Positions 35,483 to 43,985 of a stretch of DNA of 64,000 nt are shown here, piece by piece (position 1 is the stretch's first letter; the number at the start of each line of letters is the position of its first letter). The translations under genes and the position numbers were made by a program. The stretch comes from Beutenbergia cavernae DSM 12333 (lineage in GTDB: Bacteria > Actinomycetota > Actinomycetes > Actinomycetales > Beutenbergiaceae). Under the pieces are notes generated by a model. That model was not told the origin of the DNA, ran no database searches, and saw nothing but the letters and a program-made list of their open reading frames with translations. Location of the stretch: positions 2,047,025 through 2,111,024 of the forward strand of contig NC_012669.1 of assembly GCF_000023105.1 (NCBI RefSeq), in the 5' to 3' direction.

Positions 35483-36133
35483 TCAGAAGATCCCGTTCCG
35501 ATAGGCCCACACGACCACGTGCAACCGGTCCCGCACACCCACCTTCCGGGTCAGCGAGCTTACGTGGGTCTTCACGGTGGACTCGGCGACGAACAGCTCG
35601 CGGGCGATCTCGGCGTTCGAGAAGCCGCGCGCGAGCAGGGCCAGGACGTCCCGCTCCCGCGGGGACAGGTCGGCGGCCACGGCCGCGGCGTCGGGGGCGG
35701 CCCGCGCGATCCTGTCGATCAGCGCCCTGGTCGCCCGCGGGGAGACGACCGAGCGACCTGAGTGGACCTCCCGGATCGCCCCGGCGACGTCGGCGCCGGG
35801 CGTGTCCTTCGTGAGGAACCCGGAGGCACCGGCCGCCACGGAACGGAACAGGTACTCGTCGAGGTCGAACGTGGTCAGCATCAGCACGCGTGTGTCCGGG
35901 CGGTGCCGGCGGATCTCGGCGCACGCCTCGATGCCGTCCATGCGCGCCATCCGGATGTCGAGCAGCGCCACGTCCACCGACACCGCGAGCGCCTCCCGCA
36001 CGGCGTCCTCGCCGGACGGGACGGAGCCGACCAGGCGCATGTCGGGCTGGACGTCGATCACCGTGCCGAGCGCCGACCGCATCAGCTCCTGGTCGTCGGC
36101 GACGAGCACGCGGATCACGTCGTCGGCAGCCAT
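35483..36133 (-). CDS. NarL/LuxR-family response regulator
   Basis: A 216-residue regulator. The receiver domain (residues 7-125) has the acidic pair Asp13-Asp14, phospho-acceptor Asp59 in ALLDIRMARMDG, Thr87/88 in MLTTFD and Lys109 in FLTKDTP. The C-terminal GerE-type HTH is LSPRERDVLALLARGFSNAEIARELFVAESTVKTHVSSLTRKVGV. It binds DNA when phosphorylated by the adjacent kinase. ATG at 36133 overlaps the kinase 3' end by 19 nt, so the pair is co-translated. Confidence 0.95.
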   Translation of the reverse strand: MAADDVIRVLVADDQELMRSALGTVIDVQPDMRLVGSVPSGEDAVREALAVSVDVALLDIRMARMDGIEACAEIRRHRPDTRVLMLTTFDLDEYLFRSVAAGASGFLTKDTPGADVAGAIREVHSGRSVVSPRATRALIDRIARAAPDAAAVAADLSPRERDVLALLARGFSNAEIARELFVAESTVKTHVSSLTRKVGVRDRLHVVVWAYRNGIF

Positions 36134-37245
36134 GCGCTGACCCGCGTCCCGGAGGCGTCGCTCGCGATGTCCACGCGACCGCCGAGGCTCCTGGCGCGCT
36201 CGCGGATGCCGAGGATCCCGAAGCCCGCATCCGCGGGCTCGCGACCGGTGAGGCCGGGGCCGTCGTCGTGCACCGAGACGCTGACGCCGCGGGCGTCGAC
36301 CCGCACGTCCACCCGGCAGCGCGGAGGCCGCGTGCCGTGCTTCACGGCGTTCGTGAGCGACTCCTGGACGATGCGGTAGACCGCCCGGGCTATCTCGGGG
36401 TCCACCCGGTCGACGTCGCCGTCGACCACCAGCTCGATCCCCGCCGTCGCGCTCCGCGACGACGCGACGAGCGTGTCGAGGTCGTGCAGCGACCGGACCG
36501 GCGCCCCCGGCGGAGCGCCGTCCCGCAGCACGCGGACCACCCGCTGCATCTCCGCCATCGCCTCCCGGCCGGTCGTCACGGCGTTGCTCACCATCGTGCG
36601 TGAGCGCTGCGGGTCGGCCTCCATGACGAGCAGCGCCGCGTCGGCCTGCGCCACGACCACCGTCAACGAGTGCGCGACGACGTCGTGCACCTCCCGCGCC
36701 ATGAGCTCGCGTTCCCGGGCGACGGCTTCGTGGAGGCGATGCTCCTGGAGCTGGCGGCGTTCCCAGTCGCGGGCGCCGAGCACGCAGCTCCCCGCCAGCA
36801 CGAGCGCCGTGAACGGCACGAGCACCCAGAACGTGCCCCAGTCGAGAGGATCGGGGACGTCCAGCACCGTGCGCGCGACGATGAGGCCGAGACCGACGAG
36901 CGACACGGCGAGCGGCAGCCGCCACCGGCCCGTCCCCGCCACGACCGCGTGCACCACGAGCAGATGGATCAGGCTCACCGGCAGGAACACCATGGACAGC
37001 CCCTCCGGCAGGCGAGGCAGCGCGAGCAGGACGAGCAGGGCCGCGCAGCTTGCCCAGAAGCTGGGCCACGGGTGGGCGCGGCGGGCGAGCAACGTGGCCA
37101 CGAGCACGGCGCCGCAGACGCCTCCCACCACGGACGCCCACCCGCCTGCCGACCACAGCAGCCCGATCGAGCTCGGCACGGTCAGGAGCAGCACGACGGC
37201 CGCGGCGACCACGTCCGCCGCGCGCGTCAGTCGCCAACGCCCCAT
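36115..37245 (-). CDS. Sensor histidine kinase, HisKA_3 type
   Basis: A 376-residue membrane kinase. Four or five helices (about residues 8-155) form a sensor with little extracellular sequence. A coiled linker (WERRQLQEHRLHEAVARERELM) leads to the dimerisation box with phospho-acceptor His187 in REVHDVVAHSLTVVV. The HATPase domain shows YRIVQESLTNAVKHG (N box) and VSVHDDGPGL (G1), ending in GFGILGIRERARSLGG. The signal is unknown, probably membrane-associated stress. ATG at 37245 is chosen; the longer reading enters the neighbouring oxidoreductase region. Confidence 0.92.
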   Translation of the reverse strand: MGRWRLTRAADVVAAAVVLLLTVPSSIGLLWSAGGWASVVGGVCGAVLVATLLARRAHPWPSFWASCAALLVLLALPRLPEGLSMVFLPVSLIHLLVVHAVVAGTGRWRLPLAVSLVGLGLIVARTVLDVPDPLDWGTFWVLVPFTALVLAGSCVLGARDWERRQLQEHRLHEAVARERELMAREVHDVVAHSLTVVVAQADAALLVMEADPQRSRTMVSNAVTTGREAMAEMQRVVRVLRDGAPPGAPVRSLHDLDTLVASSRSATAGIELVVDGDVDRVDPEIARAVYRIVQESLTNAVKHGTRPPRCRVDVRVDARGVSVSVHDDGPGLTGREPADAGFGILGIRERARSLGGRVDIASDASGTRVSAWLPTT

Positions 37246-37337
37246 CGCAGCATCTTGCCCCTCGGGCACGGCGGCGCACCTCCACCGAAGGTCGGAGTCC
37301 CGGCGCGGCCCTGGGGCGATCCGCTCGGGCGTGGCGT

Positions 37338-38324
37338 TCACGCCACCTGGATCACGACCTTGCCGAGCGCGCGACCCTCGCCGACCCGGGACAGGGCGGC
37401 AGGGACGTCGTCGAGCCCGTAGACGCGGTCGATGTGGATGTCGATCTCGCCGGTCGTGCACAGCTCGGCGAGCGGGGTGAAGTGCGCCGGCCCGAGGCGG
37501 ACGGCCAGCACGCCGATCCGGCGGCCCGTCAGGCGACCGACGACGGTGCCGGCCGTCAGGAGTCGCAGCAGGGTGCGCACGGGTCCGCCGACGCAGCGGT
37601 ACCGGCCACCGGGCGCCAGTGCGCGCCGGTACGCGAACACGGATCGGTGGGCGACGAGGTCGAGGATGACGTCGAACCGCCCATGCCCGCGGGTGAAGTC
37701 GTCGCGTCGGTAGTCGACCACCTCGTCCGCCCCGACGGTGCGCATGAAGTCGAGCTTGCCGGCGTTGTCGACGGCCGTGACGTGGGCTCCCGCTCGCTTC
37801 GCGAGCTGGATGGCGAACGACCCGGAACCGCCGCCCCCGCCGTTGATCAGGACCCGCCGTCCCGGGGCGGCGCCGGCCGTGCCCTGCAGGGCGATGGCCG
37901 CGGCCTGGGGGAGCGTCGACGCCTGCGCGAACGTCAGCTCGTGCGGCTTGGGCGCGAGGACGGACTGGGGCGCGAGGGCGTACTCGGCGAAGCCGCCCAT
38001 GCGTGCGAGGTTGTCGCCGTACACGTCGTCGCCGACGCGGAACCGGGTGACGTCCGGTCCCACGGCGGTCACGCGTCCCGCGATGTCGGACCCGAGGACC
38101 CGTCGGGCCGGCCGGCGCAGACCACCGATCCGCGCGTACATGGGCGACCCGCGCAGACCTTCCCAGTCGGAGAGATTGAGCGAGGTCGCGACCACCTGGA
38201 CGAGCACGTCGGTCCCGGTGGGCGACGGCGTCTCGACGTCGGCGAGGCGCAGCACGTCGGGCGTCCCGTAGGTGTCGTACACGACGGCTCTCACGTGCGG
38301 TCGGTCCTCGCCTGCGCCAGTCAT
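37338..38324 (-). CDS. Medium-chain NAD(P)-dependent dehydrogenase/quinone reductase-like protein
   Basis: A 328-residue MDR-family enzyme. It starts VRAVVYDTYGTPDVLRLADVE and contains DWEGLRGSP, LGSDIAGRVTAVG, and a Rossmann motif INGGGGGSGSFAIQLAKRAGAHVTAV (around residues 145-170). The zinc-binding cysteines of alcohol dehydrogenases are absent, matching the NADPH:quinone reductase branch. ATG at 38324 overlaps the stop of the upstream nitroreductase-like gene as ATGA. Both are probably redox enzymes acting together; the substrate is unknown. Confidence 0.88.
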   Translation of the reverse strand: MTGAGEDRPHVRAVVYDTYGTPDVLRLADVETPSPTGTDVLVQVVATSLNLSDWEGLRGSPMYARIGGLRRPARRVLGSDIAGRVTAVGPDVTRFRVGDDVYGDNLARMGGFAEYALAPQSVLAPKPHELTFAQASTLPQAAAIALQGTAGAAPGRRVLINGGGGGSGSFAIQLAKRAGAHVTAVDNAGKLDFMRTVGADEVVDYRRDDFTRGHGRFDVILDLVAHRSVFAYRRALAPGGRYRCVGGPVRTLLRLLTAGTVVGRLTGRRIGVLAVRLGPAHFTPLAELCTTGEIDIHIDRVYGLDDVPAALSRVGEGRALGKVVIQVA

Positions 38325-38785
38325 CCGGTCCGCGGTTCGAGCACGACGACGGCCGTGGTCCCGGGTCGTCGTGCGGCGAACGCGTCGAGCTCGGTGTCGA
38401 TCTCCCGCCATCGCGCCCACAGGCGTTCCCGCTCGTCACCCTCGGCGGCCCGGCCCGTGACGAGGCGGGGACCGCCGACCAGGTCGACCCGCGTCTTCGG
38501 CCCGGCCTGGAGGTTCAGCCACCAGGCCGGCTCGCCCTCTCCCCACCCGTTCATCGCCAGCGTCACGAGGTTCGGTCCGTCCTCGACATAGCCCAGCATC
38601 ACGCTGTGCTCGCGGCCGGAGCGGCGTCCGACGGTGTGCAGCCACATGATGCCCCACGCGCCAGGTCGCGGCCGTCGCAGCCCGAGGCGGCCGCCCGTCC
38701 ACCGGTACAACGCGCGGTGGACGGTCCACGCGGTCCGGATGAACCACCTCGGTGGCAACCGGGCCTGGTTCTTCGTGCGGGCCAT
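38321..38785 (-). CDS. Deazaflavin (F420)-dependent nitroreductase-family protein
   Basis: A 154-residue protein of the DUF385/Ddn family. It has basic, aromatic N-terminal sequence (PPRWFIRTAWTVHRALYRWTGGRLGLRRP), the central WLHTVGRRSGREHSVMLGYVEDG and LVTLAMNGWGEGEPAWWLNLQA, and a C-terminal RLWARWREIDTELDAFAARRP. Members bind F420 and are often membrane-associated. ATG at 38785 has GGGAGGA 5 nt upstream; the long in-frame extension lacks a ribosome site. Confidence 0.9.
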   Translation of the reverse strand: MARTKNQARLPPRWFIRTAWTVHRALYRWTGGRLGLRRPRPGAWGIMWLHTVGRRSGREHSVMLGYVEDGPNLVTLAMNGWGEGEPAWWLNLQAGPKTRVDLVGGPRLVTGRAAEGDERERLWARWREIDTELDAFAARRPGTTAVVVLEPRTG

Positions 38786-38896
38786 TCGCGTCCTCCCTCG
38801 TGCGGGCCCCTTCGGCACATCGAAGCAGGTGCGGGGCCGGAGGGACACCCCCGGATGCGTGCGCCTGTGCCGGTAGCCGCCGGCGTCGGCCGTCGG

Positions 38897-38902
38897 TAGC
38901 CT
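38897..38902 (+). promoter_or_regulatory. -10 box (TAGCCT) for the glycolipid-binding-domain gene
   Basis: TAGCCT ends 7 nt before the ATG at 38910 and suggests a leaderless start. Confidence 0.45.
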
Positions 38903-38909
38903 TCCGCGG

Positions 38910-39488
38910 ATGGGGACCGATGCCGCGCGCCGTGCCGGGAGCGTCGTGCGGCGGCGCTGGCACAGCTCCCTGTTCGGGACCGACGAGACCGTCACCCTCG
39001 CCGCGCGGTCGGACGGATGGCAGCTCGCCGGCGTCGTCACGGGACCCGACGACCTGACGCTCGACTACGTCGTCGACGTCGACGCGCAGTGGGCGACGCG
39101 CGAGGCTCGCGTCGACGTGACCACGCGCACCGGTTCCACGCGCCTGCTCCTGACGCGCGACGCCGCCGGCTGGTGGGTCGACGGCGTGCGGGACGCGCGG
39201 TTCGACGGCTGCGTCGACGTCGATCTCGGGTTCAGCCCGTCCACCAACACGCTGCCGGTGCGACGGCTCGGGCTCGACGTCGGCGACGCCGTCGAGATCA
39301 GGGCGCTGTGGCTGCGCTACCCGGAGCTCCGTGTCGAGCTCTCGGTCCAGGAGTACACGCGCCTGGCCCCGCGGCGTTGGCGGTACCGCTCGGACGGCTT
39401 CGAGGCGGAGCTCACCGTCGACGGCGACGGCGTCGTCGTCACGTACGGCGACGACCTGTGGTTCACGATCGACGAGAGTGAGGACTGA
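38910..39488 (+). CDS. Putative glycolipid-binding domain protein (DUF1089 family)
   Basis: A 192-residue protein. The segments RRRWHSSLFGTDETVTL, LDYVVDVDAQWATREARV, GWWVDGVRDARFDGCVDVDLGFSPSTNTLPVRRL and WRYRSDGFEAELTVDGDGVVVTYGDLW-like C-terminus match the putative glycolipid-binding family, a beta-barrel fold. No signal peptide is seen. The ligand is inferred only from the family name. The gene is leaderless at 38910 and is followed 3 nt later by a VOC gene in the same unit. Confidence 0.87.
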   Translation: MGTDAARRAGSVVRRRWHSSLFGTDETVTLAARSDGWQLAGVVTGPDDLTLDYVVDVDAQWATREARVDVTTRTGSTRLLLTRDAAGWWVDGVRDARFDGCVDVDLGFSPSTNTLPVRRLGLDVGDAVEIRALWLRYPELRVELSVQEYTRLAPRRWRYRSDGFEAELTVDGDGVVVTYGDDLWFTIDESED

Positions 39489-39491
39489 CGC

Positions 39492-39863
39492 ATGCACCGC
39501 AGCAGGCTGACGGCGATCGGGGTCGACACCCCGGCCGAGCACCACGCCGCGACGACGGCGTTCTGGGCGGGCGCGCTCGGCGGGACGGCGAGATCGGACG
39601 ACGAGGGCACCTACACCGGCGTGAGCGCGTCGGGAGTGCCCTCGGTCTTCGTGCAGAAGCTCGGCGAGGGTGCGGCGCGGATCCACCTCGACATCGAGAC
39701 CGACGACGTCGATGCGGAGGTCGCGCGACTGGAGGCACTGGGCGCGTCGCGGGTCGAGCAGGTGCACTCGTGGTGGGTCATGCGCGACCCGGCGGGCAAC
39801 CTGTTCTGCGTCGTCCAGCCGCAGACCGACGACTTCCCGGCGGGCACCACGACGTGGGACTGA
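39492..39863 (+). CDS. Single-domain VOC family protein
   Basis: A 123-residue protein with one VOC module: RLTAIGVDTPAEHHAATTAFWAGALGG, then FVQKLGEGAARIHLDIETDDVDAEVARLEALGA and MRDPAGNLFCVVQPQ. The DPAGNxFC ending is typical of actinobacterial glyoxalase-like proteins. The ligand is unknown. It lies 3 nt after the glycolipid-binding-domain gene and is probably co-transcribed with it. Confidence 0.88.
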   Translation: MHRSRLTAIGVDTPAEHHAATTAFWAGALGGTARSDDEGTYTGVSASGVPSVFVQKLGEGAARIHLDIETDDVDAEVARLEALGASRVEQVHSWWVMRDPAGNLFCVVQPQTDDFPAGTTTWD

Positions 39864-39887
39864 GGTCGCCGCGGGGTGCGGCGTCGC

Positions 39888-40493
39888 TCAGGTGGCTTCG
39901 CCCACGAACATCGCGGTGAACGAACGCGGGAGGCCCGCGTAGAAGCGCTCCAGGCTGACCTCGAACCCGGCATTCGTCAGGAGTTCCGTGATCGGTCGGT
40001 CGAGGTGGCACCCGCCGGCCAGCCGGTACTGCCACGGCGCGAGGCGGCGCTGCCAGCGCTGCACGGCGACGTCGGGCGCCATGCCGTGCTCGGCGAACCG
40101 CAGGGGGCCGCCGGGTCGCAGCACCCGGCGGACCTCGCCGAGCGCGCCGGCGACGTCGGGGATCGTGCAGAGCGTCCAGGTGGAGACGACGGCGTCCACC
40201 GCGACGTCCGGCAGCTCGAGGCGGGCCGCGTCGAGCCCGGCCCGCACGACCGGCACCGAGGACGCCGTGCGCCGCGCCTCGCTGAGGCGCCATGCGACGT
40301 CGGACGGCTCGACGGCGAGCACCCGAGTCACGGCGGGTGGGTAGAACGGCAGGTTCGTGCCGGAGCCGAACCCGAGCTCGAGCACCTCGCCGCGCAGGCC
40401 CGCGCACGTGCGGCGCCGCAGGTCGTCGAGCATGCCGGAACCGCACGTCGCGTCGACGACCCGCGGCACGACACGCTCGCTGTACCAGCCCAT
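39888..40493 (-). CDS. Class I SAM-dependent methyltransferase
   Basis: A 201-residue Rossmann-fold methyltransferase. Motif I is VLELGFGSGTNLPFY (around residue 36), motif II VLAVEPSD, and motif IV VDAVVSTWTLCTIPD, with LRPGGPLRFAEHG as motif V. The SGTNLPFYP and EHG features match the METTL7/UbiE-like branch with small-molecule or lipid acceptors. ATG at 40493 is 7 nt after a TAGCCT box and is probably leaderless; the longer reading overlaps the acyltransferase gene. Confidence 0.9.
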   Translation of the reverse strand: MGWYSERVVPRVVDATCGSGMLDDLRRRTCAGLRGEVLELGFGSGTNLPFYPPAVTRVLAVEPSDVAWRLSEARRTASSVPVVRAGLDAARLELPDVAVDAVVSTWTLCTIPDVAGALGEVRRVLRPGGPLRFAEHGMAPDVAVQRWQRRLAPWQYRLAGGCHLDRPITELLTNAGFEVSLERFYAGLPRSFTAMFVGEAT

Positions 40494-40500
40494 GGTCCCG

Positions 40501-40506
40501 AGGCTA
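40501..40506 (-). promoter_or_regulatory. -10 box (TAGCCT) for the methyltransferase gene
   Basis: Minus-strand TAGCCT ends 7 nt before the ATG at 40493. It overlaps the end of the upstream acyltransferase gene, so the methyltransferase may have its own leaderless promoter. Confidence 0.45.
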
Positions 40507-41925
40507 TGCCCCGGAGCGTTCGCCGCTCCCGGCGTCGGCCCCGGTCCGTCCGGCGGAGCCCGGCTCAGCGCGCCAGGCGCCCCGCCTGACCAGCCAGAGC
40601 CCGGCGACGAACGCGAGGGCTTCGACGACGGGCAGTCCCGCGACCGCCCCGACGGAGCCCCCGGGACCTCCGAGCCCCACCCCGGCCAGGGCGAGCACGC
40701 ACGCCACGACACCGACGCCCACCGCTGATGCGGCGGGCGGGGCGACCGGCGCGGGCGTCGCCAGCCGCTCCCAGCGTGCGTTGACGGCCACGAGCACCGC
40801 GAGGATCACCGCCAGGACGGCCAGCCAGGGCACGCGAAGCGCGAACCAGGGGCCGGAACCGACCGCGGCAACGGGGAACAGCCCCGTCCCGACCAGGCCC
40901 AGCCCTGCGACGACGACCGGCACCATGTGCCAGAGGTACAGGGTGAGCGCGATCCCGTTGACGGCGACGACGCCGGTCCAGACCCGCGGACGCGTGAGCC
41001 ACGGGTCGACCAGCGGCCGCAGCAGGAGCACGACGCCGGTCTGCATGACGGCGAGGGCCACCAGGGCGAGGGTCGGCGGCGCGGCGTTGCCGAGCTCAGG
41101 CGGCTCCGCGGCGCCCACCATCGTCACGGCGTACGGCCCCCACGTCGTGAGCGCGAGGAGGGCGGCAGCACCGCCTGCCGCCAGGAGGGTCGCCGGGCGA
41201 CGGCTGCGCGTCAGCTCGCCGGCATGCCAGGCGATGCCGAGCTGGTGGATCGCGATCCACGCTGCGAGGTAGTTGACGACGGCTGCCTCCGGCGAACCGG
41301 TCATGACCCGCGCGACGTCGCCGCCGGCCACCACGAGGATCAGGACGAGGAGGTCGCCCGCGCCCCAGCGCCGGTGCCACGCGTGCAGCAGGGGCGCGAG
41401 AGCGACCACGGCGACGTAGATGACGAGGAACCACAGCGAGAGCGCGGCCGTCTGGATCGTCGCCCGCACGAGCACCGGGTCGGCTCGGACGGCGGTGGCG
41501 ACGGCGTACGCCACGAGAAGCGTTCCGAGGAAGACGGCCGTCGGCCGCAGCAGCCGCAGCACCCTCGAGCGGGTCCACGCGGCCGCGCCACCCGGGTGGC
41601 GACGGCCGTAGGAGGTCCACGACGCCGCGTTCGCGAAGCCCCCGACCAGGAAGAAGACCGGCATCACCTGGAACGCCCACGTCAGCGGGTGGGTCCAGGC
41701 CGAGACGCTGAGGAGACTCACGCCGGCGAGGCGTCCGTCGGCAGTCGTCACTGCCGACACGATCCAGTGCCCGAGCACGACGACGAGGATCGCGCCCGCT
41801 CGGAGGAGGTCGACGTACCGGTCGCGGGACACGGGCGTCCTCGCGGCGAGATCCCGGGCTCGCGATCGCTCTCCGCGTCCGCGGCGCGAACCGCCGCCGA
41901 CGGCATCGTGCGCGGGGCGGGTCAC
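40504..41925 (-). CDS. Acyltransferase 3 family membrane protein
   Basis: A 473-residue integral membrane acyltransferase with ten or more helices. After a basic cytoplasmic tail it reads RYVDLLRAGAILVVVLGHWIVSAV, the acyltransferase-3 signature with its catalytic-region His (near residue 53). FQVMPVFFLVGGFANAASW and LWFLVIYVAVVALAPLLH follow, with LWHMVPVVVAG near the end. Such proteins transfer acyl groups to sugars, peptidoglycan or lipids. The start is GTG at 41925. Substrate is unknown; the next gene downstream on the strand is the methyltransferase. Confidence 0.9.
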   Translation of the reverse strand: MTRPAHDAVGGGSRRGRGERSRARDLAARTPVSRDRYVDLLRAGAILVVVLGHWIVSAVTTADGRLAGVSLLSVSAWTHPLTWAFQVMPVFFLVGGFANAASWTSYGRRHPGGAAAWTRSRVLRLLRPTAVFLGTLLVAYAVATAVRADPVLVRATIQTAALSLWFLVIYVAVVALAPLLHAWHRRWGAGDLLVLILVVAGGDVARVMTGSPEAAVVNYLAAWIAIHQLGIAWHAGELTRSRRPATLLAAGGAAALLALTTWGPYAVTMVGAAEPPELGNAAPPTLALVALAVMQTGVVLLLRPLVDPWLTRPRVWTGVVAVNGIALTLYLWHMVPVVVAGLGLVGTGLFPVAAVGSGPWFALRVPWLAVLAVILAVLVAVNARWERLATPAPVAPPAASAVGVGVVACVLALAGVGLGGPGGSVGAVAGLPVVEALAFVAGLWLVRRGAWRAEPGSAGRTGADAGSGERSGA

Positions 41926-42023
41926 CGGTCCTCCTCGACGGCTGCACGCGGCACTGCGTCGAGACGAGTCTACGAGCCGAGGCTCCGCTCGAGAGGGGCC
42001 TCACGGGCCGTCGGCCCGCCGCG

Positions 42024-42029
42024 TACGCT
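42024..42029 (+). promoter_or_regulatory. -10 box (TACGCT) for the Nif3-like gene
   Basis: TACGCT ends 7 nt before the GTG at 42037 and so sets that codon as the leaderless start. Confidence 0.5.
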
Positions 42030-42036
42030 GCGGCGT

Positions 42037-43191
42037 GTGCTGCTCCGCGACGTCCTGACCCCGGTGGAACGACGCTACCCGCCCGCCAGCGCTCAGCCGT
42101 GGGACGCCGTCGGCCTCGTGCTCGGCGACCCGGACCAGGAGGTCCGGCGCGTGCTGCTCGCCGTCGACCCGGTCGAGGAGGTCGCGGCCGAAGCGATCGC
42201 CCTCGGGGCCGATCTCCTCGTGGTGCACCACCCGCTGTACCTGCGCGGGGTGCACGGCTTCGCGGCGACGACGCCGAAGGGCTGGGTCGCGCACGCGCTG
42301 TCCCGGGCGGGGGTCGCCCTGTACGTGGCGCACACGAACGCCGACGACGCGCCCGGTGGGGTCAGCGAGGCGCTCGCCCGCGCCGTCGGGCTGGAGGACC
42401 TGGCGCCGCTGGTGCCGTCCCCGGCGCAGGTGCCCCTCGACGTCGTCGTCGCCTACGTCCCGCGGGAGCACACGCACGCGGTGCGGGAGGCGCTCGCCGC
42501 CGCCGGGGCGGGCGCGATCGGCGCCTACGACGGCTGCGCCTGGTCCGTCGAGGGCGAGGGGACGTTCCGGCCCGGACCCGGTGCCAACCCGACCGTCGGG
42601 ACCGTGGGGGAGCTCGCCGTCGTCCGGGAGGACCGCCTCGAGATGGTGGCGCCCCGCGCCCGACGGGACGACGTCGTCGCCGCCCTGCGGGCCGCCCACC
42701 CCTACGAGGAACCCGCGTTCCACGTGCTCGAGGTGACCGCGCCGCCCCGCCAGGGCGCGGCCCGCGGCACGGGGCGCGTGGGCCGGCTGCCGGCGCCGAC
42801 GCCGCTCGCCGAGTTCGCGCGACAGGTCGCGGCAGCGCTCCCGGCCACGGCACAGGGAGTGCGGGTGGCGGGCGACGGCGCGGCCCTCGTCTCGACCGTC
42901 GCCGTCTGCGGCGGGAGCGGCGACGCGTTCCTGGGCGAGGCGCGCGCGGCGGGCGTCGACGTGTACCTCACCGCCGACCTGCGACACCACCCCGCGTCGG
43001 AGTTCCGCTCCGCGGGCCAGCGCCCGTTCCTGCTCGACGCCGCCCACTGGGCCAGCGAGTGGCCGTGGCTGCCCGTGCTCGCCGAGCAGATCCGTGCCGA
43101 CGCCGCTGCGGCGGGCACTACGGTGGAGATCCACGTGAGCACGACGGTGACGGACGCCTGGACGGCGCGCGTCGGCGGTGCTTCCGACTGA
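42037..43191 (+). CDS. Nif3-like dinuclear metal centre protein (YbgI/DUF34 family)
   Basis: A 384-residue protein with split Nif3 halves around an inserted PII-like domain. The N-terminal half has QPWDAVGLVLGDP, VVHHPLYLRG (metal-binding His pair) and VALYVAHTNADDAPGGVSEAL. The insertion (about residues 130-245) includes YVPREHTHAVREALAAAGAG and AAHPYEEPAFHVLEV. The C-terminal half has VAVCGGSGDAFLGEA, VYLTADLRHHPASEF and LLDAAHWASEWPWLP. Family members form hexameric rings with two metals; their function is unresolved. GTG at 42037 is used. It heads a Nif3/coiled-coil pair conserved in actinobacteria. Confidence 0.92.
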   Translation: MLLRDVLTPVERRYPPASAQPWDAVGLVLGDPDQEVRRVLLAVDPVEEVAAEAIALGADLLVVHHPLYLRGVHGFAATTPKGWVAHALSRAGVALYVAHTNADDAPGGVSEALARAVGLEDLAPLVPSPAQVPLDVVVAYVPREHTHAVREALAAAGAGAIGAYDGCAWSVEGEGTFRPGPGANPTVGTVGELAVVREDRLEMVAPRARRDDVVAALRAAHPYEEPAFHVLEVTAPPRQGAARGTGRVGRLPAPTPLAEFARQVAAALPATAQGVRVAGDGAALVSTVAVCGGSGDAFLGEARAAGVDVYLTADLRHHPASEFRSAGQRPFLLDAAHWASEWPWLPVLAEQIRADAAAAGTTVEIHVSTTVTDAWTARVGGASD

Positions 43192-43241
43192 CCCAGGGCC
43201 GTGCCACGGCCACCACGCGACACCCCGGAGGACGAGCGCAC

Positions 43242-43982
43242 GTGACCACCGCCCCCGCCGCCGACCAGCGGCGACTGCTGGACGTCCAGGCGCTCGACAC
43301 GCGCCTGGCCCAGCTGGCCCACCAGCGGCGCGCCCTGCCGGCGATCGCCGCCATCGCCGAGCTCGAGGGCCGGCTCGAGGACCTCGGCCGCGTCGAGGTC
43401 GACGTGCGGACCCGGATCTCCGACCTGCGGCTGGAGGTCGCGAAGGCGGAGACCGACGTCGAGCAGGTGCGCTCACGTGCCCAGCGCGACCAGGCGCGGC
43501 TCGATTCGGGAGCCGTGTCCGCGAAGGACGCGCAGGCGCTCACGAGCGAGCTCGAGTCGCTCGCCCGCCGGCAGAGCGACCTCGAGGACGTCGAGATCGA
43601 GGTCATGGAGCGCCTCGAAGGGGCCGAGGGCGAGCTCGCCGCGGTCGGGGAGCAATCCGAGGCGCTGCGGGCCGACGTCGCCCGCCTCGAGGCGGACCGG
43701 GACGCCGCGTTCGCGGACATCGACGCCCAGGCAGCCCAGGTCACGAGCCAGCGCGACGTCGCCTCCGACGGGATCGACGCCGGCCTCCTCGCCCTGTACG
43801 AGAAGGTCCGCGCGCAGACCGGCGGGCTCGCCGCGCTCGCCCTGCGCGGCCAGCGGACCGAGCCGCTCGCGATCGACCTCAGCCTCACCGAGCTCGCCGA
43901 GATCAAGGCCGCGGCGCCTGACGCCGTCGTCCGCTCGGAGGAGTACGGGTACCTGCTCGTCCGGCTCGCTCCGGGGGACTGA
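43242..43982 (+). CDS. Coiled-coil protein of the C4 zinc-ribbon family lacking all cysteines
   Basis: A 246-residue protein. Residues about 10-190 form long coiled coils (RLAQLAHQRRALPAIAAIAELEGRLEDLG, then heptads rich in Leu, Glu and Arg). The C-terminus aligns with the zinc-ribbon part of Rv2229c-type proteins (zf-RING_7), which usually carries two CxxC pairs. Here the corresponding segments read RGQRTEPLAIDLSLTELAEI and VVRSEEYGYLLVR, and the whole protein has no cysteine. Metal binding must be lost while the fold is apparently retained. GTG at 43242 is preceded by GGAGGACGA. It follows the Nif3-like gene, as in other actinobacteria, and precedes pyrE by 3 nt. Confidence 0.85.
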   Translation: MTTAPAADQRRLLDVQALDTRLAQLAHQRRALPAIAAIAELEGRLEDLGRVEVDVRTRISDLRLEVAKAETDVEQVRSRAQRDQARLDSGAVSAKDAQALTSELESLARRQSDLEDVEIEVMERLEGAEGELAAVGEQSEALRADVARLEADRDAAFADIDAQAAQVTSQRDVASDGIDAGLLALYEKVRAQTGGLAALALRGQRTEPLAIDLSLTELAEIKAAAPDAVVRSEEYGYLLVRLAPGD

Positions 43983-43985
43983 GAC

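Noticed and set aside
43242-43982. A frameshift hiding the zinc ribbon of the coiled-coil protein
   Set aside because: Residues around the missing cysteines (LTELAEIKAAAPD, VVRSEEYGYLLVR) still align in one frame, so the loss is by substitution, not a frameshift.
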